From JACDAN01 sp963801855 (GTDB taxonomy: Bacteria; Actinomycetota; Thermoleophilia; Gaiellales; Gaiellaceae): 64,000 nucleotides of DNA. A program made the translations under genes and the position numbers. The notes below the pieces were generated by a model. It made no database searches. It was given only the letters and a program-made list of their open reading frames with translations, and had not been told where the DNA came from. Positions within the stretch are counted from its first letter, which is position 1. Each line of letters opens with the position of its first letter. The stretch is from the NCBI GenBank assembly GCA_963801855.1, contig CAWDGK010000002.1, positions 186,001 to 250,000 of the forward strand, written 5' to 3'. Shown here one piece after another: positions 17,898 through 26,891 of this stretch.

Positions 17898-18872
17898 TTA
17901 GGAGGCACTGGGGAGGTCGATGCGCCGTCCGTCGACCTCCACCTCCGGCTCGGAGAAGATGCAGTCGACGTGGATCGCCGCGTCGTTGTCGCCGCCGTAG
18001 GCGCCCGTGTTCTTGCCGATCGCGACATGGGCCGTGTTCGCGGCCTTCTCGTCGAGCATCACGTGGCCGCGGGGCTTCACGGTCGGGTTGAGGCCGATCC
18101 CGAGCTCGGCGATCACGTCGGCCCCGGTGCCTGCGTCGGCGACGAGCTCGCCGAGCATCTGCGCTGCCTTGCCCGCCGGAGATCTCGACGACGCGGCCGC
18201 CCTCGAAGCGCAGGGTGACCGGCGCGTCCACGAGACCCTCGACCGTGTAGGGCACCGTGAGGTCGGCGACCAGGACACCGTCGGCGCCGTCTTGAGCGGC
18301 GCGACGAAGACCTCGCCGCCGGGGTAGTTCGCGCCGTCGCCCGGCGCGAGCGGGAGAGCGTCGCTCTTCCAGGATCGCCCCTCGACCCGCGAGCAGGAGG
18401 TCGGTGCCGGCGCGCCCGCGGATCCGGATCTCCTTCGAGCCCTCGAGCTCGGTCGAGCAGCCGCCGCGCCGGCTCCTCGACGTTCGCGGCGGGCTCGCGA
18501 GAGCTCGCCTTCGAGGAGCTCGGGCGTGACGAACCCCATGTAGATCTGACGCCCGCCCTTGCCGGTCATCGTCTCGAGGATCTCGAAGCGCGCGGAGGCC
18601 TCGTCCGGCCGCGGCGCCTGCGCGAGGGAGTAGGCGAGGCGTGGCGCGTCCGGCGACCTCGAGCACGGAGCGGCGGAGCGTGGGCCAGCGGCCGCTCGCC
18701 GGCCCAGAGCTCGAGATGTCGGTCTACCGCCGGCCTCCTTCAGCGCCGCAGCGAGCTGCGATCCCTGCTCCGTCAACGGCTCGTCGACGACGACGAGGAC
18801 TTCCTCGCTCCGGCTGCAGCCGCCGGCTTCGACGAGGTTGCGGCACCAGCCGGGCAGCTCGAAGTCGCGCAT
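17898..18872 (-). CDS. M29 family aminopeptidase (multiple frameshifts)
   Basis: The pieces, read across frames, match thermophilic metallo-aminopeptidases (AmpS/PepS/aminopeptidase T). They are MRDFELPGWCRNLVEAGG, ARFEILETMTGKGGRQIYMGFVTPE and GDGANYPGGEVFVAPL. DGVLVADLTVPYTVEGLVDAPVTLRFEGG comes from another frame, followed by MLGELVADAGTGADVIAELGIGLNPTV and HVMLDEKAANTAHVAIG...GDNDAAIHVDC. The conserved Glu, His and Asp metal ligands are present. At least four one-base shifts separate them. The whole would be about 325 residues. It converges on the collagen-like gene ending at 17891. Confidence 0.7.
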   Translation of the reverse strand: MRDFELPGWCRNLVEAGGCSRSEEVLVVVDEPLTEQGSQLAAALKEAGGRPTSRALGRRAAAGPRSAAPCSRSPDAPRLAYSLAQAPRPDEASARFEILETMTGKGGRQIYMGFVTPELLEGELSRARRERRGAGAAAARPSSRARRRSGSAGAPAPTSCSRVEGRSWKSDALPLAPGDGANYPGGEVFVAPLKTAPTVSWSPTSRCPTRSRVSWTRRSPCASRAAASSRSPAGKAAQMLGELVADAGTGADVIAELGIGLNPTVKPRGHVMLDEKAANTAHVAIGKNTGAYGGDNDAAIHVDCIFSEPEVEVDGRRIDLPSAS

Positions 18873-19002
18873 CACGACATCCTGCGCGAATAGGACCTGC
18901 CGCACGCTCGAGATAGGCCGTTCGGCCTATAGGAATCGGGAAGAAAACGGCTCAGACTCGCCGTCTGGGGTTGAAGTGTCCAACGAAGATGAGGGGGAGA
19001 CC

Positions 19003-19391
19003 TTGAAGCAATTGCTCGCACGTCTCGTGCGTGTGTCGCCGGCGATGGTCGTCGCGATGCTCGCGCTCTTGGTCGCACTCGGTGGAGTGTCGACGGCAGC
19101 ACAGATCTCCAGTCCGCAGGCGACGGAGTCGAAGCTGCAAGCCAGCAGCTTCGCGGTCCACGCGGCAGACGGGGTCCGCGGGGCGTTCCTGGGCCACGCG
19201 GTCCGATTGGCCCGGCCGGTCCGGCGCGGGCCTCCGGGGCGGCGGGGCCGGCGGCGGGCACCGAACCGGATGCGGCAACCGGAGCTCGACGGATCGACCG
19301 ACGCAGTTCCAAAGGTGCCTACGGACGTTCAGCACTCACTGGCCCCGGGACTGACTGCGACGGCTTCAGACAGCACCGGTCGGAAACGTGA
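19003..19391 (+). CDS. Collagen-like protein with N-terminal membrane anchor (frameshifted)
   Basis: The TTG at 19003 follows the Shine-Dalgarno GAGGGGGAG and gives LKQLLARLVRVSPAMVVAMLALLVALGG, a membrane anchor, then a short serine-rich region. Near 19160 the frame must shift to read GPRGVPGPRGPIGPAGPA, a collagen-like run. That frame continues to a stop at 19389-19391, but its tail has no clear character and further shifts are likely. This N-terminal anchor followed by Gly-X-Y repeats resembles the neighbouring collagen-like genes. The true end could lie anywhere up to about 19900. Confidence 0.45.
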
Positions 19392-19926
19392 TTCAAACAG
19401 GTGGTAACGGAGCCTCTGGCGCGATGCCCGCGACCGGCGGCGATCGTGCACGGCTATCCATGCTTCGTCGGGCACCACGATCACCAGCGTACCGTCGACA
19501 CCGGACGATACGGCGACTGTTTCCAACGGTTCGGCTGGATGACGGCACGACGTTCGCGGTCGGGGCGGGACATACGGAGGACGTCGATGTCTCGATCCCG
19601 ATACACCGCCAGTGGCCGGTGCGATGACGGGCTAGCGGCACCGCGACGGTGCGGCAGCTCGTCCGGGTGGGACAACTCACGTACGCGTTCACGATGATCG
19701 GACGCGGCAGGAACCGCCGCAGTCTACAACGTCGATGTCGGCTCACCCGGTGGCGCCGGGATTCGCTGCCGCTCGCTGTCGATCGGGCCGCACCGGCGCG
19801 AGAGCGGATTCACGGCAGCCCAATTCGGGCCAGGTCTTGCGCCGCGGCCGGCGCGAGACCTGGCCTTCCACGTGGGTGGATTTTTTCAGCGGCGGTGCAA
19901 CGTTGACGATCTCGAGGGGGTCTTCT
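19392..19926. other. Region without a recognisable gene
   Basis: About 535 bases in which no frame on either strand gives a protein I can recognise. The base composition is coding-like, and it follows a frameshifted collagen-like gene, so it probably holds the broken C-terminal part of that gene. No RNA gene, repeat or clear terminator is visible. A Shine-Dalgarno (GAGGGGG) for the RCC1 gene closes the stretch at about 19914-19920. Confidence 0.4.
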
Positions 19927-21458
19927 TTGGAAAGGGCGGCTGAACTCGTGAGGGGTCGAGCTATCTGGAGCGCTGTCGCGATGCTGGCCGTCGGGCTCGT
20001 ACTCGTGACCGCCGCGCCGGCGAGCGTGAAGGTGACCGCCGGCGGCGGGCACACGTGCGCGATCAAGATCGACAACACGATCGTGTGCTGGGGTCTGAAC
20101 AATCACGGACAGGCGACGCCGCCGTCCGGGACGTTCAGCTCCGTCGACGCGGGCGGCCTGCACTCTTGCGCGGTGCGGTCCGACAGTACGGTCGCGTGCT
20201 GGGGCAAGAACGACGACGGCGAGGCGACCCCGCCTTCCGGAACGTTCAGCGCGGTCAGCGCCGGGGGAGACCACAGCTGCGGGCTCAGGACGAACGGCAC
20301 GCTCGCCTGTTGGGGTCGGAACACGCAATCGCCGCCGCACAACGTCGCGCCGGCGGGCACGTACACGGCGGTCGAGGCGGGCAATACCGCCGGCACGACC
20401 TGGAGCTGTGCGATAGAGACGGACGGCGACATCGTCTGCTGGGGCTACAACTCCTACGGTCGGGGGAACCCACCGACCGGGACGTTCACCGCTATCGGCG
20501 CGGGGGCAACCCATGGGTGCGGGCTCAAGGCAGACAAGAGCATCGCCTGCTGGGGCGGCCAGAGCTCGAACGGCGCGCCAATGCCGGCGCCGCCGGCCGG
20601 GATCTTCAGCGCGATCAGTGCGGGATACGACCACACATGCGCCCTCAGGAATGACGAAACGCTCGCCTGCCTGGGAGACGACGCCGGCGGGCGAGCGACC
20701 CCGCCCGCCGGGACCTTCAAGGCCCTCGACGCCGGGTTCTCTCACTCGTGCGCGGTCAGGACCAACGGCGCAGTGGCCTGTTGGGGCTCGAACGCGTCAA
20801 GCCAGGTGAGCCCGCTCCCCGCATCTGTCACCCAGCCGGCAGCGCAAGTGTCCCGAGGGCTCGAGTTCGAGAGGCAACCCATGAAGACGGTAAGCGCGCC
20901 GCAGGAGTTGACGGTGACCAACACGGGCGCCGCCGATCTCGAGATCCTCGGCCAGAGCTTCCGGGGGAAGGCGGCGGACGACTTTTTCATCGGTGACTCG
21001 ACCTGTCTCGGTCCGCTCCCTGGAGGTCAGACGTGCAGTCTGGGCGTCCGCTTCGCTCCGCAGGACTTCGAGAAGCGAGACGCGGTCCTCGTCCTGGAGA
21101 CGAACGCCACGCCGCCGACCTACGAGATCGATCTCTCGGGGACGGCATCAGAGCTGCCGTCCGGTCCGCCCGGCCCCCAGGGCCCGGCGGGACCGCCTGG
21201 CCCTCAGGGTTCGGCCGGGCCACCCGGCCCACAGGGACCGGCAGGGCCGGCTGGCCCTGTAGGGGCAACGGGACCCCCGGGCCCGCCGGCCCGTTGGGAC
21301 CCGCCGGCCCGAGGGGCGCACCCGGGAAGAACGCGGCGGTGACGTGCGTGGTGAAGCAGGTACGCGGTAAGCCGAAGGTCACTTGCACCGTCAAGTTCGG
21401 CGCTTCGGCGAGGGCGTTTCAGGTCGAAGCGCTCCTGGAGCAGGCCGTCAGGGGCTAG
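19927..21458 (+). CDS. Secreted RCC1-repeat protein with ASH-like and collagen-like domains (frameshifted near the end)
   Basis: After a signal segment (AIWSAVAMLAVGLVLVTAAPA) come seven repeats of about 37 residues of the form GHTCAI..D.T..CWG.N..G, an RCC1/BLIP-II-type beta-propeller. Each repeat has a Cys pair, which may form disulfides. An ASPM/SPD-2/Hydin-like 'choice-of-anchor' Ig domain follows (LTVTNTGAADLEIL...CSLGVRFAPQ), then a collagen-like run (GPPGPQGPAGPPGPQG). Near 21280 one base is missing in a C run; the restored frame ends KNAAVTCVVKQVRGKPKVTCTVKFG at 21458. The TTG at 19927 has a better ribosome site than the GTG at 19948. Confidence 0.75.
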
Positions 21459-21677
21459 TTCCTCAGAACCGCGTACCCGTCGGTCACGATCCGCGTCTGG
21501 GTCGTCCTAGCCGAAGGGAAGAAACGTCCCCTCATCTCCGTCTGGGATCGAATGGCGTTCCAGACTCGAGAGGAGATGAGGTCATGACGGCTCGACCACG
21601 GCCTACGTCGAAGAGACAAGGCTGATGGCAGTTGCTCTCGGGGCCAGCGACGTCCGTGGCGACACCTAGAGGTGGAC

Positions 21678-21709
21678 GATCGGCCGCGGCTCAGGAGCCG
21701 CGGCCGATC
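21678..21709. terminator. Perfect 15-bp inverted repeat, likely bidirectional terminator
   Basis: GATCGGCCGCGGCTC (21678-21692) and GAGCCGCGGCCGATC (21695-21709) pair perfectly around a 2-base centre. They lie between the convergent RCC1 gene and the moaD-moaE gene and cover the stop codon of the latter. There is no clear T-run on either side. Confidence 0.5.
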
Positions 21710-22320
21710 CACTCCTCGCCGCCCTCGTAGAGCTCCTTCTTCCAGAGCGGGACGCGCTCCTTCAGCTCGTCGATGACATCGCGGCAGGCTGAGAGCGCGT
21801 CTTGCCTGTGGGCGGCGGAGACGGCGATCGCCACCGACACTTCGCCGACGTCGCAGCGTCCTGTTCTGTGCGCGATCGCGACCTCGTGGAGGCTCGTATC
21901 GCGCCTTCACGCCCTCCGCGATCTCCGCCATGACTTTCTCCGCCATCCCCTCGTAGGCCTCGTACTCGAGCGCGATCACCTGGCGGCCGCGCGACTGGCG
22001 TCGCACGGTGCCCTGGAAGGTCGCGATCGCCCCGGCTTGCTCGTCCTCGACCTCCGCGACGACCGCGACCAGGTCGAGGGACCCGTCCACCAACCGGAAC
22101 TGCCACCCGAGACCGGCGGGATGATCGCGACCTCGTCGCCGTCCGACAACGGCGCCGTGCGCTCGGCGTACTCCTGGTTGACTGCGTAGAGCAGCCCCGC
22201 GGGTTCGTCGCCGAGGCCGAGCTGCGGCCAAATGTCCGCCACCGAGTGGGCGGTGACCTTCCGCTCGCTCCAACCTGCGCGCTCGCGGAGGCCGGCGAAG
22301 AGCTTGATGGTAATCTGCAT
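21691..22320 (-). CDS. MoaD-MoaE fusion, molybdopterin synthase (two frameshifts)
   Basis: Molybdopterin synthase is normally a MoaD/MoaE heterotetramer converting cPMP to molybdopterin. Residues 1-80 are MoaD (MQITIKLFAGLRERAGW ... AIIPPVSGG). The terminal Gly-Gly that becomes the thiocarboxylate is followed directly, after one missing base near 22105, by MoaE (FRLVDGSLDLVAVVAEV, GAIATFQGTVR, LEYEAYEGMAEKVM). After a second shift near 21895 come HEVAIAHRTGRCDVGEVSVAIAV and LKERVPLWKKELYEGGEEWIG. An internal Gly-Gly means the fused form needs cleavage or works in cis, as with mycobacterial MoaX. About 209 residues in total. Confidence 0.8.
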
Positions 22321-22324
22321 TTAG

Positions 22325-22339
22325 CTAGACTAAGTCTAG
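22325..22339. promoter_or_regulatory. 15-bp palindrome, probable toxin-antitoxin operator
   Basis: CTAGACTAAGTCTAG is a perfect palindrome centred on A22332, seven bases before the antitoxin ATG at 22346. Phd/YefM antitoxins repress their own operons by binding short palindromes at this place. The role is inferred from position and symmetry. Confidence 0.55.
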
Positions 22340-22345
22340 TCCAAA

Positions 22346-22608
22346 ATGGCCATGGTCAATACACACGAGGCAAAAACGCACCTCTCCAAGCTCCTGGAGC
22401 GGGTGTCTGCGCCGGCGAAGAGATTGTGATCGGCAGGGCGGGTAAGCCCGTCGCCAAGCTCATCCCCTACGAAGAACCGCTGAAGCCTCGCAAGTTCGGC
22501 GCCTGGAAAGGCAAGGTCTGGCTGGCGCCGGATTGGGACTCTGACGAGACGAACGAAGAGATCGCGAAGCTCTTCTACTGCGAGGGCGACGACGAGACTT
22601 CTGCTTGA
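22346..22608 (+). CDS. Phd/YefM-type antitoxin (one frameshift)
   Basis: The N-terminus MAMVNTHEAKTHLSKLLERV is the DNA-binding Phd/YefM fold. One extra base near 22405 shifts to the frame GEEIVIGRAGKPVAKLIPYEEP, the conserved second half of the family. The C-terminal toxin-neutralising tail follows (WKGKVWLAPDWDSDETNEEI). Length after repair is about 87 residues, typical. It is followed with overlap by a PIN-domain toxin and preceded by a palindromic operator. Confidence 0.82.
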
Positions 22609-22969
22609 CACGAACGTCCTACTTTGGCTCCTGAGCGATGAACGACGAGTCGACGCCGAAACCCGCGAGATCATCCGGCAGCCCGACCAGCACGTGGCAG
22701 TGAGCGCAGTCTCACCGTGGGAAATCGAGATCAAGCGCCAGACCGGGAAACTCGACGCACCCCATGACCTGCCTAAACGGCTTCGCGAACTGCGGTTCGC
22801 GCCACTGTCGATCAGCGTGGAGCACGGAGTGGCGGCCGGGGCGCTGCCGCTTCACCACCGCGATCCCTTTGATCGGATGCTGATCGCGCAGGCGCAAATC
22901 GAAGGCCTGACGCTCGTGACGCGAGACCCGCGCTTCGAGGCATACGAGGTAACCACACTTCATGCGTAG
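22592..22969 (+). CDS. PIN-domain (VapC-like) toxin ribonuclease
   Basis: VapC toxins are Mg-dependent RNases. The reading LLLDTNVLLWLLSDE gives the first acidic residue, AVSAVSPWEIEIKRQTGKL the conserved Glu, and HHRDPFDRMLIAQAQIEGLTLVTRDPRF the C-terminal Asp cluster. The frame begins without a normal start: where MRLLLDTN is expected, the codon is ACG (22592-22594), and CTG at 22601 is the only other candidate, so a sequence error or non-canonical start is likely. It overlaps the antitoxin stop, and its own stop overlaps the convergent L,D-transpeptidase gene by 10 bases. Confidence 0.82.
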   Translation, partial: TRLLLDTNVLLWLLSDERRVDAETREIIRQPDQHVAVSAVSPWEIEIKRQTGKLDAPHDLPKRLRELRFAPLSISVEHGVAAGALPLHHRDPFDRMLIAQAQIEGLTLVTRDPRFEAYEVTTLHA

Positions 22970-24060
22970 ACGCGGATGACGGAGCCGTAGCCCCAGCGCT
23001 CGCGCAGCCCATTCGCGAGCCAGAGCGGGATCCGCACGCAGCCGTGGCTCGCCGGCCAGGCGGGCACCGACGGGTAGCCGTGGATCGCGAAGCCCCGCAG
23101 GAAGTACATGGGGTGGTAGAGCACCCAGTCCCAGCCGAACACCTCGCGGTAGACACGCCAGGTGCCGACCGGTGTGTTCCCCGTCGCCCCGGTCGAGACG
23201 TGGACGACCCGGACGACCTTTCCGGCGCGGACCTCGTAAAGGGTCTGCCGGTGCTTGCTGACCTCGATGTAGTCGCCGCGCGGAACCCGGGGACGGGGAG
23301 TGGAAGCCTGGCTCAGCACCTGCCAGAAGCGCCGGTCGACGCGGCCCGTCCGGGGGAGCCCGTGCACCTTCTGGAAGGCGAGGACGGCCTCGTAGGTCCC
23401 GTACCGGTACCCCGAGTCGATCGACGGAAGCGCGTACCCGAGCTCGGCGAGCCGCCGCTTCAGCGCGAGGACGCCGGGCCCGTGCGAGCCGAGACGAAGT
23501 GCGGGCCGCCTGATCCTCAGGGCGAAGCGCCGGGCCACCTGGACGAATCCTGGCGCCGGCTGGACCGAGAGCCGGAGCACATGCCTCCCCGCGCGGAGGG
23601 CTCCGACCTTTGCGCGGAAGCGTCCGGCGGAGCCGACGCGGATCCGCTTCGTCCGTCCTTGTGCGCGCAGCACGACCCTGCCCGCTCTCGCGGGGAGCAG
23701 GCGGCCGGTGACCATCGAGCCCCTGAGCTGGGCGCGGAGCAGCGGGCGGACGCTCGTAGCGACCTCCGCGGACTGGCCCACAACCGTCCGTGCCTGGAAG
23801 ACACCGGGCTTTCGAGCCCTGTGCTCGAACACGAAGGCACCGTCAGTGCCGGCCTTCGTCTGGGCGACGATGGTCCATCCGCCCGAGAGCCGCTGGACGA
23901 GGAAGACGTCGGAGAGGAGGCCTGCAGAGCCGTGGAGGCGCACGAGACCGCCGTAAGACACGACGCCCGGCTCTGCGGAGAGCGTGACGCCCTCGGCCCC
24001 CCAGGCCGAGGCCGGAACGACCAGCGCCGCGAAGGCCGCGAGGAGAGCAAAGCGCCGCAT
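22960..24060 (-). CDS. L,D-transpeptidase with peptidoglycan-binding domain
   Basis: A secreted 366-residue enzyme likely to form 3-3 peptidoglycan cross-links. The signal peptide is MRRFALLAAFAALVVPASAWG. Two Ig-like segments follow, then a PG_binding_1 domain (LGSHGPGVLALKRRLAELGYALPSIDSGYRYGTYEAVLAFQ). The C-terminal YkuD domain has HGYPSVPAWPASHGCVRIP; the catalytic Cys is about residue 341. It is transcribed divergently from the mutase gene at 24097, sharing a 36-base gap. Confidence 0.92.
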   Translation of the reverse strand: MRRFALLAAFAALVVPASAWGAEGVTLSAEPGVVSYGGLVRLHGSAGLLSDVFLVQRLSGGWTIVAQTKAGTDGAFVFEHRARKPGVFQARTVVGQSAEVATSVRPLLRAQLRGSMVTGRLLPARAGRVVLRAQGRTKRIRVGSAGRFRAKVGALRAGRHVLRLSVQPAPGFVQVARRFALRIRRPALRLGSHGPGVLALKRRLAELGYALPSIDSGYRYGTYEAVLAFQKVHGLPRTGRVDRRFWQVLSQASTPRPRVPRGDYIEVSKHRQTLYEVRAGKVVRVVHVSTGATGNTPVGTWRVYREVFGWDWVLYHPMYFLRGFAIHGYPSVPAWPASHGCVRIPLWLANGLRERWGYGSVIRVYA

Positions 24061-24096
24061 CTCGGCTCATTGTGCAGGCGGACGTACGATTCCTCC

Positions 24097-25678
24097 ATGG
24101 CGACCGCCGAAGAGGGGCGCGAGACCGAGTCCGGCATCGAGGTCAAGCCGGTCTACACGGCGGACGACGTCGAGAGCGTCGAGCTCGAGGGTCCCGGCGA
24201 GTACCCGTTCACGCGCGGCCCCTATCCGGACATGTACCGCGGCCGGCCGTGGACGATCAGGCAGTACGCCGGCTTCGCCTCGGCGGAGGAGACGAATCAG
24301 CGGTTCCGCTACCTCCTCGAGCGCGGGCAGACCGGCCTCTCGGTGGCGTTCGACCTGCCGACGCAGCTCGGGTACGACTCGGACGATCCCCGCGCCGTCG
24401 GCGAGGTGGGCCGCACCGGAGTCGCGATCGACTCGATCGCCGACATGGAGCTGCTGTTCGACTCGATTCCCGCTCGGCGAGGTCTCGACGTCGATGACGA
24501 TCAACGCGCCGGCCGCGCTGCTGCTGCTGCTCTACGAGCTGGTCGCCGAGGAGCAAGGGGTCTCCGGGGCCGAGCTGCGCGGAACCGTCCAGAACGACGT
24601 GCTCAAGGAGTACTGCGCGCGCGGCAACTACATCTACCCGCCGCGGCCGACCATGAGGATCACGACCGACCTCTTCGCGTACTGCCACGAGAAGCTGCCG
24701 CGGTTCAACACGATCTCGATCTCCGGGTACCACATCCGCGAGGCTGGATCGACGGCGGTTCAGGAGCTTGCGTTCACCCTGGCGAACGGGATCGCGTACG
24801 CCGAGGCCGCGGTCGCGGCTGGGCTCTCACCGGACGACTTCGGCGAGCGCCTCTCGTTCTTCTTCAACGCGCACAACCACTTCTTCCAGGAGGTCGCGAA
24901 GTTCCGCGCGGCACGGCGACTTTGGGCGCGGATCATGCGGGATCGCTTCGGGGCGACCAACCCGAAGGCGTTGGCGCTCCGGTTCCACGCACAGACGGGC
25001 GGTTCGACGCTGACCGCGCAGCAGCCGGAGAACAACATCGTCCGGGTCGCGATCCAGGCGCTGTCGGCGGTCGCGGGAGGCGCGCAGTCGATCCACACGA
25101 ACGCCTACGACGAGGCTCTCGCCCTCCCGACGGAGCGCTCGGCGAAGATCGCGCTCCGGTCGCAGCAGATCCTCGCCCACGAGGCGGGCGGCACCGACAC
25201 GGCCGACCCCTTCGGCGGCTCGTACTTCATCGAGGCGATGACGAAGGAGCTCGAGGAGGGCGCCCTGGAGCTGATCGAGCGGGTCGACGAGATCGGCGGA
25301 GCCGTCGCGGCGATCGAGGAGGGCTTCGTGCAGCGCGAGATCGAGGAGGCGGCCTTCCGGCACCAGCGGGAGGTCGAGTCGGGTGAGCGCGTGATCGTGG
25401 GGGTCAACCGGTACCAGGAGCAGGAAGAGAAGGCGATCGAGCTGCACCGATTGGATCCCGACGCGGAGCGGCGCCAGCTCGAACGGACTGCGCGGGTTCG
25501 CGCCGAGCGCGACTCGGAGGCGGCCACAGAGGCGCTGGAGGAGGTCCGGCGAGTATCACGGACCGAGGACAACCTGCTCTTCGCGATGCGGGAGGCGCTC
25601 CGCGTGCGGTGCACGGTCGGAGAGATCAGCGAGGTTCTGCGCGAGGAGTACGGGATGTACGACGCGCAGCGGGCCTAG
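24097..25678 (+). CDS. Methylmalonyl-CoA mutase family, large (catalytic) subunit (one frameshift)
   Basis: B12-dependent acyl-CoA mutases interconvert methylmalonyl-CoA and succinyl-CoA or related branched acyl-CoAs. The protein shows YPFTRGPYPDMYRGRPWTIRQYAGFASAEETN, FDLPTQLGYDSD, GNYIYPPRPTMR, RFNTISISGYHIREAGST and HTNAYDEALALPTERSA. One extra base near 24472 separates the first 125 residues from the rest. It ends at about 527 residues, so it has the catalytic TIM barrel but no C-terminal B12-binding domain. The cobalamin subunit must be a separate protein not in this window. It could be a methylmalonyl-, isobutyryl- or ethylmalonyl-CoA mutase. Confidence 0.88.
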
Positions 25679-25685
25679 CCCGCCT

Positions 25686-26703
25686 GTGCGGATCCTGCTC
25701 GTCTCCCAGATGTACCCCGGGCCTGCCGACCCGGACCTCGGCGTTTTCGTCCAGGCTCTGGATGAGCAGCTCGCGGGCCGCGGACACGAGATCGAGCGTG
25801 CCGTGCTCGACCGGCGCGCGGGTGGCAAGACGCGGTACCTGCGGCTCGGCAGGGACGCCCTCGGCGCGGCCCGGAGCTTCAAGCCGGACGTCGTCTACGC
25901 ACACTTCCTCGTCCCGACCGGGCTCCTGGCCGCGCTGGCCTCGCGGGCACCGCTCGTCGTCACCGCCCACGGGCGAGACGTTCGCAATATCGGCACCTAT
26001 CCAGGTGTGCGTCCAGCGACACGGTGGGTCGTGCGCCGCGCCGCCGCGGTCATCGCGGTTTCCGACTACCTGCGCCGCGAGCTCGAGACGAAAGTCCCCG
26101 AGGCTCGCGGCAAGGTCGAGGTCGTGGACTGCGGAGTCGATCTCGAGCGGTTCTCGCGTCGACGCCGGCGCCGACCGGGCCGACCGCCTACCTCTGCGTC
26201 GGCTCGCTGATCGAACGGAAGAACGTCGTCCGGCTGGCGCAGGCGTTCGAGCAGAGCGGGGTCGGGAACGCTCACCTTCGTGGGTGACGGGCCGCTTCGG
26301 CCGGCGCTCGAGGGGCGGCCCGGAGTGACCCTCGAGGGCCGGCTGCCGCACGACCAGATTCCGGCAGCTGCTCGCCCGCTCGCATGTTCTCTGTCAGCCG
26401 AGCCTCGTCGAGCCGTTCGGGCTCGCGCTCCTGGAAGCGATGGCCGCCGGCCGGTCCGTCGTCGCCACGCGGATCGGGGGGCCGCCGGAGTTCGTCCCGG
26501 CCGAGGCAGGCGCCCTCGTCGATCCCACCGACGTCGACGACATCGCTCGAGGCCTACGCGCCGCCGCGGCGCTTCCCTGTCCGAACGAGGCGGCACGCGC
26601 AGCCGCCGGGGAGCACGACCTCAGGCGGCAGGCAGATCGGGTGGAGGAGATCCTCCTGAAAGCCGTTCGAGATCGGCCAGCCGCCGCTCGACGAGCGGCC
26701 TGA
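25686..26703 (+). CDS. Family 4 glycosyltransferase (three frameshifts)
   Basis: A GT-B retaining glycosyltransferase. The N-domain reads MRILLVSQMYPGPADPDLGVFV, FKPDVVYAHFLVPTGLLAAL, LVVTAHGRDVRNIG and AVIAVSDYLRRELE. After a shift near 26155 the C-domain reads TAYLCVGSLIERKNVVRLAQAFE. After others near 26270 and 26380 come GDGPLRPALEGRPGVTLEGRLPHDQI and MAAGRSVVATRIGGPPEFVPAEAGALVDP. The EX7E motif region (LLEAMAAG...) is restored across the last shift. Eight bases separate it from the mutase gene. Acceptor and sugar donor are unknown. Confidence 0.8.
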
Positions 26704-26860
26704 CGGACTCCTCGAGCCCGGCGCCGCGGGCGATCTCCAGCGCCTCCTCGTAGCTTCCGCGCACCTTTTCCGGGGAGACGCCCTGCTTGAGCCGGTTGTC
26801 GCCCGTGATCAGCAGTTTGTGGATTCGCTCACGTGCGTCAATATCTTCCACATCCTGCAC
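26621..26860 (-). CDS. Small conserved hypothetical helical protein
   Basis: The product DIDARERIHKLLITGDNRLKQG, followed by a TPR-like helical segment (KVRGSYEEALEIARGAGLEESVRPLVERRLADLERL), has the look of a short helical-repeat protein. GTG starts at 26860 or 26851 fit best; the open frame runs to 26917 but would overlap the divergent response regulator. The 3' end overlaps the convergent glycosyltransferase by 83 bases. The family is not recognised. Confidence 0.5.
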   Translation of the reverse strand: MQDVEDIDARERIHKLLITGDNRLKQGVSPEKVRGSYEEALEIARGAGLEESVRPLVERRLADLERLSGGSPPPDLPAA

Positions 26861-26891
26861 TCTAACTTGGCAAAATCCGATAGGAACCTCA

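Noticed and set aside
18913..18930. Terminator or operator hairpin (ATAGGCC GTTC GGCCTAT)
   Set aside because: A perfect hairpin lies between divergent genes (M29 aminopeptidase and a collagen-like gene) with no T-run. Its role cannot be decided, so it is not listed as a feature.
17224..19391. Pseudogenes decaying by mutation
   Set aside because: The breaks are single bases and match a window-wide pattern that also hits essential genes (purA, purB), so sequence error is preferred over loss of function.
19735..19926. Start of the RCC1 protein at 19735
   Set aside because: The upstream residues are basic, without homology, and precede a proper Shine-Dalgarno and signal peptide. The TTG at 19927 or GTG at 19948 is more plausible.
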